Assembly (NCBI GenBank): GCA_035533295.1
Contig: DATLUA010000001.1
Location: 1-57,999, forward strand
Length of the DNA stretch: 57,999 bases
Reading direction: 5' to 3'
Source of the DNA: JAGWJU01 sp035533295
GTDB taxonomy: Bacteria; Elusimicrobiota; Elusimicrobia; UBA1565; UBA9628
Position numbers and translations under genes: made by a program. Below are positions 33,901 through 41,411 of this stretch, in pieces. The notes below the pieces were generated by a model that had not been told where the DNA came from, made no database searches, and was given only the letters and a program-made list of their open reading frames with translations. The first letter of the stretch is position 1. The number at the start of each line of letters is the position of its first letter.

Positions 33901-34146
33901 GGCCGAGCGGTCGCGGGCCAACTCGTCAATAGCGGCTGTGATCGCCTCCGGCGGGAATGCGGGATTCAGCTTCTTGAGGGCCGCGAGCAGGCGTGTCAAA
34001 AGCACGACCTCGCCCGGAGTCTCGCGGCCCAAGGTGCCGTCGGCCCCGAACACCTCGTCCATGGCCGATACCGTCTGCCAGCCCAGCGCGGCGAAGAGTT
34101 TGACCGCAGGCTCCTCGACCAAGTGCTCCTCGCTGTAGGGGTTCAT
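30979..34146 (-). CDS. hsdR: Type I restriction endonuclease subunit R
   Basis: The 1055-residue protein has the N-terminal PD-(D/E)xK nuclease (RPDLVGFINGLPVVVIELKK, residues about 143-162), the SF2 translocase P-loop (WQTQGSGKSFSMIFFSQKI near 310) and the DEAH box (VIVLTDEAHRSQYD near 402). Motif III FIAFTGTPL and motif VI region QTIARANRVFPGKNNGLIVD follow, then a helical C-terminus. HsdR cleaves unmodified DNA after translocation, using HsdM and HsdS. All domains are full length. Its ATG overlaps the hsdS stop by four bases. Confidence 0.97.
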   Translation of the reverse strand: MNPYSEEHLVEEPAVKLFAALGWQTVSAMDEVFGADGTLGRETPGEVVLLTRLLAALKKLNPAFPPEAITAAIDELARDRSAMSLVSANQEVYELLKNGVKVSIPDPSGRGGQKIERVRVVDWQTAGNNDFLLVSQFSVTGSLYTCRPDLVGFINGLPVVVIELKKPGVPAKVAFDENLTSYKHHQNGIPPLFWTNAFLIASNGTESRVGTITADWDRFSEWKRVEREDEPRKVSLEVMLRGTCEPMRLLDLMENFTLFSEHKSGLVKILAQNHQFLGVNKTIAGMEAAKQAGHGRGGVFWQTQGSGKSFSMIFFSQKILRKLTGNWTFVVVTDRVELDEQIAKTFKAAGAVSQAESEACHAQSGAQLRDLLRGNHRYVFTLIHKFQTPEMLCDRRDVIVLTDEAHRSQYDTMALNMRAALPKATFIAFTGTPLIAAEERTKEVFGDYVSVYDFQQSVEDGATKPLYYENRAPELRLENPDLNDDLYAVIEAADLDENQERRLDRELGRQYHLLTRDERLEAIAKDIVSHFLGRGFQGKAMVVSIDKATALKMHDKVHKHWKEERARVEKEAAKRTQPSEEHAAELRRRLDILRSTDMAVIVSPGQNEIEQMKALGLNIAPHRKRMRDEKLDEKFKESEDPLRLVFVCAMWMTGFDVPSCSTIYLDKPMRNHTLMQTIARANRVFPGKNNGLIVDYANVFASLEKALAIYGKGKDGASPVRDKKKLVEELRQAFAAATAFCAKHGVDIPGIDAISPKGMDRLTKIGDAVELLISPDGVRKEFLAHERLAATLLEAVKPDPAALEFSSLAALLDMLAMIIRERTGAGRPPDISEVMKEISLVLDGSIAADGFTIHRADGHGLVDLSKIDFDTLAKKFKKSGRKNVELEELKAAIRKQLERLIRFNKTRTDYLSKFEELVESYNAGSRNIEDLFRELLNLSRSLSEEEERHVREQMSEEELTVFDILTRPGPDLSPAERDEVKRVARGLLAKLKAILVLDWRQKSQARAQVRLAIEDALDDGLPPPYTKDLYRRKVGAIFEHVYESYRGEGTSVYSA

Positions 34147-35341
34147 GCGCTAAGTGCAGGTTCTGCCAAGGGCACTTGTCCAGAAATGAGGCGTGGCACT
34201 AGGAGGTTCCGAGTGTTGCGTAGGTTTAAGTTTTGTTGATGAAAAACCAGCATCTGGTTCAACATAGGTAGAGTTTGTTCGCCTACACGGCGGGCCATCT
34301 GCTCAGAGGGTAATTGCACTTCGATGCGGCTCAGTCCCTCATTGGTCAGAGACATTTGAGTGGCGCCCGAGCAGAAAAGATCTTTCTGAGTATGAAATTC
34401 CGGAGAGCTGATGGTCAGAAATAGAACCGGGAAGTAGCTAGGATGCCTCGCACGAAAACCTGCGAAGCCTGAAGAGAGAATTGAGTTCTGCGCTACGTCC
34501 TGATTGGCTTCAGTAAACCAGGCAATCTTGTGGGTATCTTTCATGCGTGCGAACCAAATTGAGTATTTCTCAGGCTGTTTCTGCGCCCGGCTGGGTTTAT
34601 CCGAGAAGAAATACTCGATGCCATCCCCTACAATTGAATGGCCATCGACATCGGCTGTCGCGTAATATCGACGCTTCCCAGAATATGGCGTTACATTCTC
34701 GGAGATAAATTCCCAGTAAGGGGAACTCAGCGCCTTCATGGAAATTGTCGATTTTGAATCGGCCATCGCCTCGCGGTAAAGCACGCGCGCCATCGCCTCA
34801 AGAATCCTGATACGCCGCAGATTGTTTTCGATCAGGTCATCGTAGGCCGAGATGATACCTGCGATGCGTTTTTGAATAGGAAGCGGTGGCGTATGAATCG
34901 GGAATGACAAGAGTTTGTCCAAGCTAAGGTTGTCCTGGGTCGCTCCTCTTGAAACTGCAAGAAAATGGACCTTCATGGCATCAAGAGAATATTTGACGAA
35001 GTGCAGGTCTGCCTCTTTCTCGTTGGGGATGAATCCTACCACGCTATCAGGAAAGCATGCCTCAAATTTTAAGATGGCAGTTTTTGCCGTGTTCGCACCG
35101 GCAATCGTCATGCAAAGCGTATTGGGTGGCCAGAGTTTGCTTTGTTGAAGCCCAAAATCCGAATAGGTTTGCGAATAGGCGGTGATGTAGGGATCGGCCG
35201 CCATGATATCCGCGGTCTGAATAAATGGATGGGCGCCACCATAGAGCCGCGCGTCGTTGCGGGGCCTGTGTCGAGATTTCCCTCGTCCAACCACGCCGAG
35301 TTCATCGAGCCGGCGTGGTTGCCACTTGATATCTGTCGACA

Positions 35342-35342
<1 letters not shown>
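34143..35342 (-). CDS. hsdS: Type I restriction-modification specificity subunit S
   Basis: The 399-residue protein has two target-recognition halves. Each is followed by a helical spacer: PPLPIQKRIAGIISAYDDLIEN...RRIRILEAMARVLYREA after the first, and PSEQMARRVGEQTLPMLNQMLVFH...LRNTRNLLVPRLISGQ after the second. These spacers set the gap in the bipartite recognition site. The start ATG overlaps the last base of hsdM (TAATG), and the end overlaps hsdR. The recognition sequence cannot be predicted by eye. Both halves look intact, and no inverted extra hsdS copy is present, so no phase-variation shufflon is evident. Confidence 0.95.
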
Positions 35343-36952
<1,610 letters not shown>

Positions 36953-37002
36953 GAGTTTTTGCCTCCTGGCGCGGGGATCTGGGTGGCGAAGGCAGGGTTC
37001 GA

Positions 37003-37145
37003 CATTGCACTAAGAATTGCATCTGACGCAAAGTTTTGATGCAATAATGCAATGGGAAAAATCCATTCGTTACCGACGCTTTTCTTCAAATTCAATCTCC
37101 CGCTATTGCACAGCGTATTGCACCGATGCAATCTTCCCGTGCAAT
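37003..37145. promoter_or_regulatory. Cluster of eight ATTGCA/TGCAAT hexamers upstream of hsdM
   Basis: ATTGCA occurs at 37003, 37015, 37105 and 37117, and its complement TGCAAT at 37039, 37047, 37127 and 37140. The arrangement is two forward, two reverse, then two forward, two reverse. One pair forms a tight palindrome, ATTGCA-CCGA-TGCAAT (37117-37132). Such clustering in 143 bases is far above chance and fits an operator for an HTH regulator controlling the restriction operon. Confidence 0.7.
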
Positions 37146-37150
37146 AGGTC

Positions 37151-37181
37151 AGGCCCTCGCACCAGTTTGGCGCGAGGGCCT
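37151..37181. repeat. Inverted repeat AGGCCCTCGC / GCGAGGGCCT between XRE gene and hsdM
   Basis: Ten-base perfect arms (37151-37160 and 37172-37181) enclose an 11-base loop. It lies just past the XRE gene on the minus strand and could act as a factor-dependent terminator or an hsd leader structure. No T-run follows. Confidence 0.55.
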
Positions 37182-37256
37182 GGCACGATATGAGATTATG
37201 GCATTTTGATGACCGCGGGGGCTTGCACCAAGCCCAGGCGGGCGGCTTCCAGAAGT

Positions 37257-37568
37257 TCAGCGATGCGCAGGCACGGGAGGCTGAGTCCCGAACGCCATCG
37301 AGAAAATGCGATGGTAGGCTTTGGAACTCCCGGCGCCGAGCGCACCTGAGCGAAACTCCTCGATGAGTTCGGCGGAGCGGCCGGAGGCGACAATCTTTCC
37401 GACGGATTCCAGCAGCGAATCCGCTAGGCCGGAAGGAGCCGCCAAGCCGTTCTCCCAGCGGTTGACGGTCTGAAAGGCCAGGCCCAGCAAGCGGGCAAAA
37501 TCCTCTTGGCTGAGGCCGAGCGCTTTTCGCAGCTTCTGTACTCGGTGCGCCGACTCCTTATTCTTCAT
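37257..37568 (-). CDS. XRE-family helix-turn-helix regulator
   Basis: The 103-residue protein begins MKNKESAHRVQKLRKALGLS and continues QEDFARLLGLAFQTVNRWEN, a clear XRE/Cro domain with the recognition helix at TVNRWENG. It lies upstream of hsdM in the same direction and is a good candidate for the protein that binds the ATTGCA cluster or its own promoter palindrome. The last ten residues (GTQPPVPAHR) look out of phase: the neighbouring frame gives SGLSLPCLRIAELLEAARLG up to a stop at 37196. A recent frameshift may have shortened it. The ATG at 37568 is six bases from its -10 box. Confidence 0.85.
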   Translation of the reverse strand: MKNKESAHRVQKLRKALGLSQEDFARLLGLAFQTVNRWENGLAAPSGLADSLLESVGKIVASGRSAELIEEFRSGALGAGSSKAYHRIFSMAFGTQPPVPAHR

Positions 37569-37574
37569 GACGAT

Positions 37575-37603
37575 ACTATACCATGTGGTATACCACTTGT
37601 CAA
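37575..37603 (-). promoter_or_regulatory. Promoter of the XRE gene with spacer palindrome; leaderless arrangement
   Basis: On the minus strand TTGACA (37603-37598) and TATAGT (37580-37575) are 17 bases apart. The spacer contains the perfect 12-base palindrome GTGGTATACCAC (37585-37596), and the ATG follows the -10 box by only six bases. A dimeric repressor bound there would block polymerase, so autorepression by the XRE protein is likely. Confidence 0.82.
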
Positions 37604-37635
37604 GGGCCTTTTGGCCGGCGGCCGCGGGGCGCGGC

Positions 37636-38271
37636 TCAATAGTGGAGCGGCGAAGGATCGAGCTTGAATGGGGTGATGCTGCGAACGACAAAATCGACGA
37701 GAGTTTGAATGCGCGCTCGGTTGCCCAAATCCAACATCTCCCCGTTGTCGAAGCCCATTCTCGTATAGAGCTTGCGGACATTATCATCAATCGGAGTATC
37801 GATGATCCGGCGATAGCCGTGGCCGTAGAGACGAATCACGGATAGCCCGAACAAGCCCAAAACCACCGCGGCATGCCGGCATGTCCGCTTCTGGCCATAA
37901 TAGACCGAGCTGGCATCGTGGCCGGGCGTCAGGATGAAGGTCACGTGAATGTCGGACTCCATGAATAATAGTTGAATGCGCAAGGGACGAAGACCGTCGC
38001 GATCATGGCCGTCCAAGCGGAAAAGCGGGCCTGGAAGCCCGACATAGGCTTCAAAGTCCTCGGCCGCTTCCTCGTCCCAGCCGATGCGGACGGCTGTGAT
38101 TTTGGCTATGCCGCAGTTTTTTGGCGCGGCGGCCGCGAGGTTGGCTTCCAGCTCATGTCGAACAACTTCGACGACCTCCTCGGGGTCCGCCGGCGAGGAG
38201 GAAGGCGTCGTTGATTCGTAGCGGGCGATGACCGCGGCCGCGAACGATTTATACTTTTCCGGTGCGCTCAT
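37636..38271 (-). CDS. Hypothetical 211-residue protein, possible GNAT-like C-terminus
   Basis: I do not recognise the whole protein. Its C-terminal third, GHGYRRIIDTPIDDNVRKLY followed by TRMGFDNGEMLDLGNRA, resembles the last strand-helix of GNAT acetyltransferases (a neighbour-position asparagine, then Y-x-x-x-G-F). The usual acetyl-CoA loop is not obvious. The N-terminal part (PADPEEVVEVVRHELEANLA) is helical. It is the last gene before the right end of the element, and its upstream region contains the right arm repeats at 38283-38304. No clear ribosome site precedes the ATG, so the start is uncertain. Confidence 0.55.
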   Translation of the reverse strand: MSAPEKYKSFAAAVIARYESTTPSSSPADPEEVVEVVRHELEANLAAAAPKNCGIAKITAVRIGWDEEAAEDFEAYVGLPGPLFRLDGHDRDGLRPLRIQLLFMESDIHVTFILTPGHDASSVYYGQKRTCRHAAVVLGLFGLSVIRLYGHGYRRIIDTPIDDNVRKLYTRMGFDNGEMLDLGNRARIQTLVDFVVRSITPFKLDPSPLHY

Positions 38272-38282
38272 GGGTCGTTTCT

Positions 38283-38304
38283 AGCGTAGTGTTTACGTAG
38301 TGTT
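38283..38304 (+). repeat. Right tandem 11-bp repeat, putative integrase arm sites
   Basis: AGCGTAGTGTT (38283-38293) is followed directly by TACGTAGTGTT (38294-38304), in the same orientation as the pair at 20861-20882. It lies 96 bp inside the right tRNA-derived core at 38400. The symmetry with the left end supports both the element boundaries and an integrase-binding role. Confidence 0.65.
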
Positions 38305-38399
38305 TTTGGGTCCAAGAGGCAGGATGAGACTTCACGCCTATCCGCCATCCTCGACGAGAAACCGGGCCGGCCGTGTTTTCCAGAGGGGCCTAAAACGCA

Positions 38400-38493
38400 T
38401 TAGCAAACCGCCGCCTTCAGCCGCTCGGCCACCTCTCCAAAATTCAGAAGATCCCTCGAGGGATCTTAGCTTTTTCCCTATTCCGAGACAATC
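38400..38493. repeat. attR-type direct repeat with 5'-half tRNA-Ser (copy 1)
   Basis: From 38401 this matches 40915-41007 with one difference in 93 bases. Its first 40 bases are the 5' half of a tRNA-Ser (acceptor to anticodon loop), ending exactly at the loop. The rest is upstream flank containing a perfect 20-base palindrome (38448-38467) followed by CTTTTT, which would work as a rightward terminator. It marks the right end of the 17.6-kb element and the left end of the 2.5-kb insert. Confidence 0.85.
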
Positions 38494-38723
38494 TCTTCGA
38501 TTCCCTCGTCGTGCCAACTGTTCAGCAAACCGTCTGTTTTCCCCCCTTGAAGGAGGATGGTACGAGGAGAGATCGTCTCGTCCACAACAACTGACAAATC
38601 GCCACCCGGCTTAAAGTGACCACTTTTGTGACCAGTCTGGGAAGTGAGGCGGATAGAATTACCTAAGTTTGTTCGCGGTTGAAGGTATTTCTATCCAGGC
38701 CAGAAACTGGAACTGAGGAGGGA

Positions 38724-39116
38724 TTACTGACCGTTGGCCAGTTCGCTCAAGAGCGCGGCCAAGCCTTCCTTTGAAAGCTTGCGCGCAGAGATGTCCATCA
38801 TGGCGTCGTAGAGCCGGCCCTTGAGGTCCTCGATCTCGACGCCATTGATCGCGAGAAACACGAGGGCCGCGGCGAGTCCTGTTCGCTTGTTGCCGTCCAC
38901 GAACGGCTGATTTTCCGCGATGTGGTAGGCGTAGGCGGCCGCCATGGCGAAGAGAGTTGTGTGGAGGAATTCTCCGCCAAAGGTAGATTCCGGCATGGCT
39001 AGTGCGGACTCGAGCATGCCGCGATCTCGAAGCGTGAGATCGCCGCCGTAATTCTCGGTCTGGACGCGCTGGATCTCCAGGACCTCAGCGAAGGTGAGAA
39101 ACGACGGCTCTTTCAC
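38724..39116 (-). CDS. Doc/Fic-family death-on-curing toxin
   Basis: The 130-residue protein has the Doc fold: FLTFAEVLEIQRVQTENYGG, DLTLRDRGMLESALAMPEST, AAAYAYHIAENQPFVDGNKR, then TGLAAALVFLAINGVEI. The Fic motif usually reads H-P-F-x-D-G-N-K-R-T; here it is NQPFVDGNKRT, with glutamine in place of the histidine. Doc toxins phosphorylate elongation factor Tu with that motif, so activity needs checking. The gene overlaps its partner by four bases (ATGA). A stretch of 230 bases to the left holds the direct repeat and a tRNA-core remnant but no gene. Confidence 0.9.
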   Translation of the reverse strand: MKEPSFLTFAEVLEIQRVQTENYGGDLTLRDRGMLESALAMPESTFGGEFLHTTLFAMAAAYAYHIAENQPFVDGNKRTGLAAALVFLAINGVEIEDLKGRLYDAMMDISARKLSKEGLAALLSELANGQ

Positions 39117-39340
39117 TTAGCCAGTTTTGCGAAGGTCTTGCCGTGCTTGGAGACGACGCGCTTGAGTGCGGAATTGAACGCCTTCTCGCGCGCGGAGTCA
39201 GTGACGGGCGAGATGATGAGGTTCTTGCCGTCGGTGGAGATGTCGAGAGGAGTGTCCATGGTGATGTGCAGGAGCTCCATGATCGGCTTGTCGATCACGA
39301 GAGCGGCGCTGTTGCCGTGAGCGGTGAGTTTCTTAACCAT
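39113..39340 (-). CDS. AbrB/MazE-type antitoxin
   Basis: The 75-residue protein begins MVKKLTAHGNSAALVIDKPI, the swapped-hairpin AbrB/SpoVT DNA-binding motif. It continues LDISTDGKNLIISPV and ends with a basic tail that would bind and silence the toxin. The ATG at 39340 follows GGAGG by six bases and a strong promoter; a longer in-frame start would cover that promoter. As first gene of the pair it should also repress the operon. Doc-type toxins are classically paired with Phd, so a MazE-type partner is the alternative pairing. Confidence 0.88.
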   Translation of the reverse strand: MVKKLTAHGNSAALVIDKPIMELLHITMDTPLDISTDGKNLIISPVTDSAREKAFNSALKRVVSKHGKTFAKLAK

Positions 39341-39364
39341 GATCGCCTCCGTTAATACAATGTT

Positions 39365-39393
39365 AGTATAAAGTATCAACTCGGATTTGTCAA
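39365..39393 (-). promoter_or_regulatory. Promoter of the toxin-antitoxin operon
   Basis: On the minus strand TTGACA (39393-39388) and TATACT (39370-39365) are 17 bases apart. The leader then leads to the ribosome site GGAGG and the ATG at 39340. Confidence 0.8.
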
Positions 39394-39447
39394 GTTTTTC
39401 AGGAGCGCTTGCTTGATATTCCCGAAATCAACGGCAGAGCCTTCTGA

Positions 39448-39897
39448 TCACTTGGTTGCGTGGCTAGTGTAAATCGTTATGCCGTTCCCATCGGGGTCCT
39501 TTATGCAAAAAAGATGATGTCCAAAAGAAGTTTCATCAGGGATATCTCCTGCTGCTATTCCCCGACTGATGAGCTCTAAGCGATATTTTTCCAATTCATT
39601 TAAGCTTTTGCCTTTAATCATGAGATCGAATTTCTCAGACAATTTTTTATTGAATTGTCCTGTCAAACTCTCCGCTACATCGTCTCCAGCCGGATGATCA
39701 GCTGACATCAATAGAAGATGAGTGCCTCCGCGTAGTTCAATAATTGCGACCCCTTCGTCGGTAGCGAATGGAGGAAGGCCGAGATTCGAGTAGAATTGGC
39801 AACTGCTCTCAAGGTTGGCTACCTTTAAGACAAGGTGAGCCACTGCTAATTCTGAGCCAACGACAGGCTTCATCTCGCTCGATTCTTTGCCGGTCAT
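39448..39897 (-). CDS. VOC-superfamily (glyoxalase/bleomycin-resistance fold) protein
   Basis: This 149-residue protein carries the paired beta-alpha-beta-beta-beta modules: AVAHLVLKVANLESSCQFYS, ELRGGTHLLLMSADH, then GHHLFCIKDPDGNGITIYTS. Candidate metal ligands are the N-terminal histidine (AHLVLKV), the glutamate of IIELRGG and the histidine of GHHLF. VOC proteins include dioxygenases, glyoxalases and antibiotic-binding proteins; the substrate is unknown. It is divergent from a TetR-family gene across a 182-base gap with a perfect palindrome, so it is probably the TetR target. Confidence 0.88.
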   Translation of the reverse strand: MTGKESSEMKPVVGSELAVAHLVLKVANLESSCQFYSNLGLPPFATDEGVAIIELRGGTHLLLMSADHPAGDDVAESLTGQFNKKLSEKFDLMIKGKSLNELEKYRLELISRGIAAGDIPDETSFGHHLFCIKDPDGNGITIYTSHATK

Positions 39898-39982
39898 GAT
39901 TCACCTCGCAAGTTGTTTTCAACTGCCCTGAAGCAACGCTGATGCAGCGGCGCTACGGCCCGTTTTGGATGGCGTCCTCATT

Positions 39983-40004
39983 AAAGATACCATATGGTAT
40001 CTTT
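39983..40004. promoter_or_regulatory. Perfect 22-bp palindrome, probable TetR operator
   Basis: The site is centred on CATATG with arms AAAGATACCAT and its exact complement. It lies between the divergent VOC and TetR genes, 86 bases before the VOC start and 76 before the TetR start. TetR-family dimers bind operators of this length and symmetry, so it should control both genes. Confidence 0.8.
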
Positions 40005-40079
40005 TAAAGCAATCGTTTAATTTGTGCCGCCGGTTCATCTAATGGAATACAATTTTGAGATGTTGAGGAAACTTTTGAA

Positions 40080-40679
40080 ATGAAGTCGACTAAAGTAAAA
40101 AACGCATACATGAAAAAGAAGGACCCTCTCTTCGTTAGAGAATCCCTCTTGAATGCCGCTTTCGAACTCGCTGCGACCAAGGGCATGGCTGATGTCACCG
40201 TCAACAAAGTGAGTAAATTGGCGGGCGTTACCAAGGGGGCTTTCTTTCATCACTTCGACAGCAAAGAGAAGTTGGTGACGGAGCTGATGCAGATACTGTT
40301 GATGCGATTGGACAAGCAGTTTGATCGACTGATGGCAGAGGAGGAGAATTCCGACGGATGCTTTACTCGTGCATACATTAGGGCCGCATTCTCGGAAAGC
40401 GCAGCTGAACGTGGAATTTGGGGCGCGCTCTTGAGTCTAATGGCCTCTAAAGATCTGGTCGGAAGGATTTGGGATAACTGGGTGAGCAAACGCCTAAAGA
40501 GACATTTGAAAACTGATTCGAGAGTCGAGCTTCGTGTCGTAAGACTTGCGGCCGATGGTGTATGGTTTGAGAGAATCATGAACGCAAAATCGAAAAATCT
40601 AAAGAGTATCGAAGAATATCTCATTGAGATGACGCGAATCCGTACCGACGCAGGTAGTAACGGCCTCCCTCCCCCCTAA
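40080..40679 (+). CDS. TetR/AcrR-family transcriptional regulator
   Basis: This 199-residue regulator has the N-terminal HTH: RESLLNAAFELAATKGMADV, TVNKVSKLAGVTKGAFFHHF, DSKEKLVTELM, a full TetR DNA-binding domain at residues 18-64. The C-terminal ligand-binding part contains WGALLSLMASKDLVGRIWDN. GAGGAAAC precedes the ATG at 40080. It is divergent from the VOC gene and should sense the compound that protein handles. The 333 bases after it contain small inverted repeats (GAAATCGGGCGATTTC near 40826) and the second 93-bp direct repeat, but no gene. Confidence 0.93.
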   Translation: MKSTKVKNAYMKKKDPLFVRESLLNAAFELAATKGMADVTVNKVSKLAGVTKGAFFHHFDSKEKLVTELMQILLMRLDKQFDRLMAEEENSDGCFTRAYIRAAFSESAAERGIWGALLSLMASKDLVGRIWDNWVSKRLKRHLKTDSRVELRVVRLAADGVWFERIMNAKSKNLKSIEEYLIEMTRIRTDAGSNGLPPP

Positions 40680-40913
40680 TTCCGGGTCTCGTCCTATGCC
40701 GAGTCGGGCTTTCTTGGCAGCACGAAACCATGTCGATGTGGTGTTAGAAATACTGGCCAGAAAAGTGACCGCTTTTCGGCAAAATCGGACAAAGCCCGGC
40801 AACGCTTCGCAAAAGACGGCGGCTAAGAAATCGGGCGATTTCTCATCGAGAAACCGTTTCTCACTCGGTAGGAAACTGCGGAACTGCGGAAGGACGAAAA
40901 GGCGGGATTCGCT

Positions 40914-41007
40914 TTAGCAAACCGCCGCCTTCAGCCGCTCGGCCACCTCTCCAAAATTCAGAAGATCCCTCGAGGGATCTTAGCTTTTTCTCTATTCCGA
41001 GACAATC
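40914..41007. repeat. attR-type direct repeat with 5'-half tRNA-Ser (copy 2), host junction
   Basis: From 40915 this matches 38401-38493 with a single C/T difference. It starts with the displaced 5' half of tRNA-Ser and continues into what was probably the original upstream flank of the tRNA gene. Host genes resume at 41013. The palindrome-plus-T-run at 40962-40990 could terminate rightward transcription from the insert. Confidence 0.85.
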
Positions 41008-41012
41008 GATCG

Positions 41013-41411
41013 CTACGCGCTCAGGATGCGCCGCGCAAGAACCTTGAGGCGGGCCAGCAGAACCTGATCATCGAAAGGTTTGGGAAGGTAGTCATCGATG
41101 CCGCTGCCGTAGCCGACCAATTGGTCTTCCACCATGGATTTGACGGTCAGCATCATGATGGGCATTCCGGAAAAACGCGGATCCTTCCGCAGACGTTTGG
41201 TCAAAGCCAGGCCGTCGAGGCGCGGCATGTTGCAGTCGAGCACGGCCATGTCCGCCCCTTGCGCGGTGATTTTTTCCCACGCCGCCTGCCCGTCCTCCGC
41301 CGCCAAAACCCGGTAGCCGCCGCCCGAGAGGATTTCCGCGACCATCCCGCGCAGCATCTCGTCGTCCTCGGCCAGCAGCACCGTCAACTTCTTCGCGCTT
41401 TTCTTATTCAT
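41013..41411 (-). CDS. Single-domain response regulator (CheY-like)
   Basis: The 132-residue protein is one receiver domain: the acidic pair in VLLAEDDEMLR, phospho-acceptor D59 in MAVLDCNMPRLDG, threonine in MMLTVKSMVE and lysine in YLPKPFDDQV are all present. With no output domain it should act by binding another protein, as CheY does. It overlaps the next upstream regulator gene by eight bases and lies about 1.3 kb from the giant gene and 11 kb from the kinase-rotor fusion. A CheY-like protein near a FliG-like rotor is suggestive of direct motor control; this is inference. Confidence 0.93.
   Translation of the reverse strand: MNKKSAKKLTVLLAEDDEMLRGMVAEILSGGGYRVLAAEDGQAAWEKITAQGADMAVLDCNMPRLDGLALTKRLRKDPRFSGMPIMMLTVKSMVEDQLVGYGSGIDDYLPKPFDDQVLLARLKVLARRILSA

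Larger units (their letters stand above)
38401..40914. mobile_element. 2.5-kb insert bounded by 93-bp direct repeats, no integrase
   Basis: The segment lies between two nearly identical 93-bp copies of half tRNA-Ser plus flank and carries a MazE/Doc-type pair, a VOC protein and a TetR regulator. The VOC and TetR genes look distinctly more A+T-rich than the host. It has no recombinase, so it may be a satellite that used the neighbouring integrase, a decayed element, or the left-over of a deletion between tandem elements. Confidence 0.65.

Noticed and set aside
40826..40865. Short inverted repeats GAAATC-GGGC-GATTTC and GAGAAAC-CG-TTTCTC as a CRISPR or attC-like array
   Set aside because: Only one copy of each exists with no regular spacers; they may be minor end structures of the 2.5-kb insert, but no more can be said.
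38400..41007. The half tRNA-Ser copies as additional working tRNA genes
   Set aside because: Both copies end at the anticodon loop and lack the T-arm, variable arm and 3' acceptor strand.
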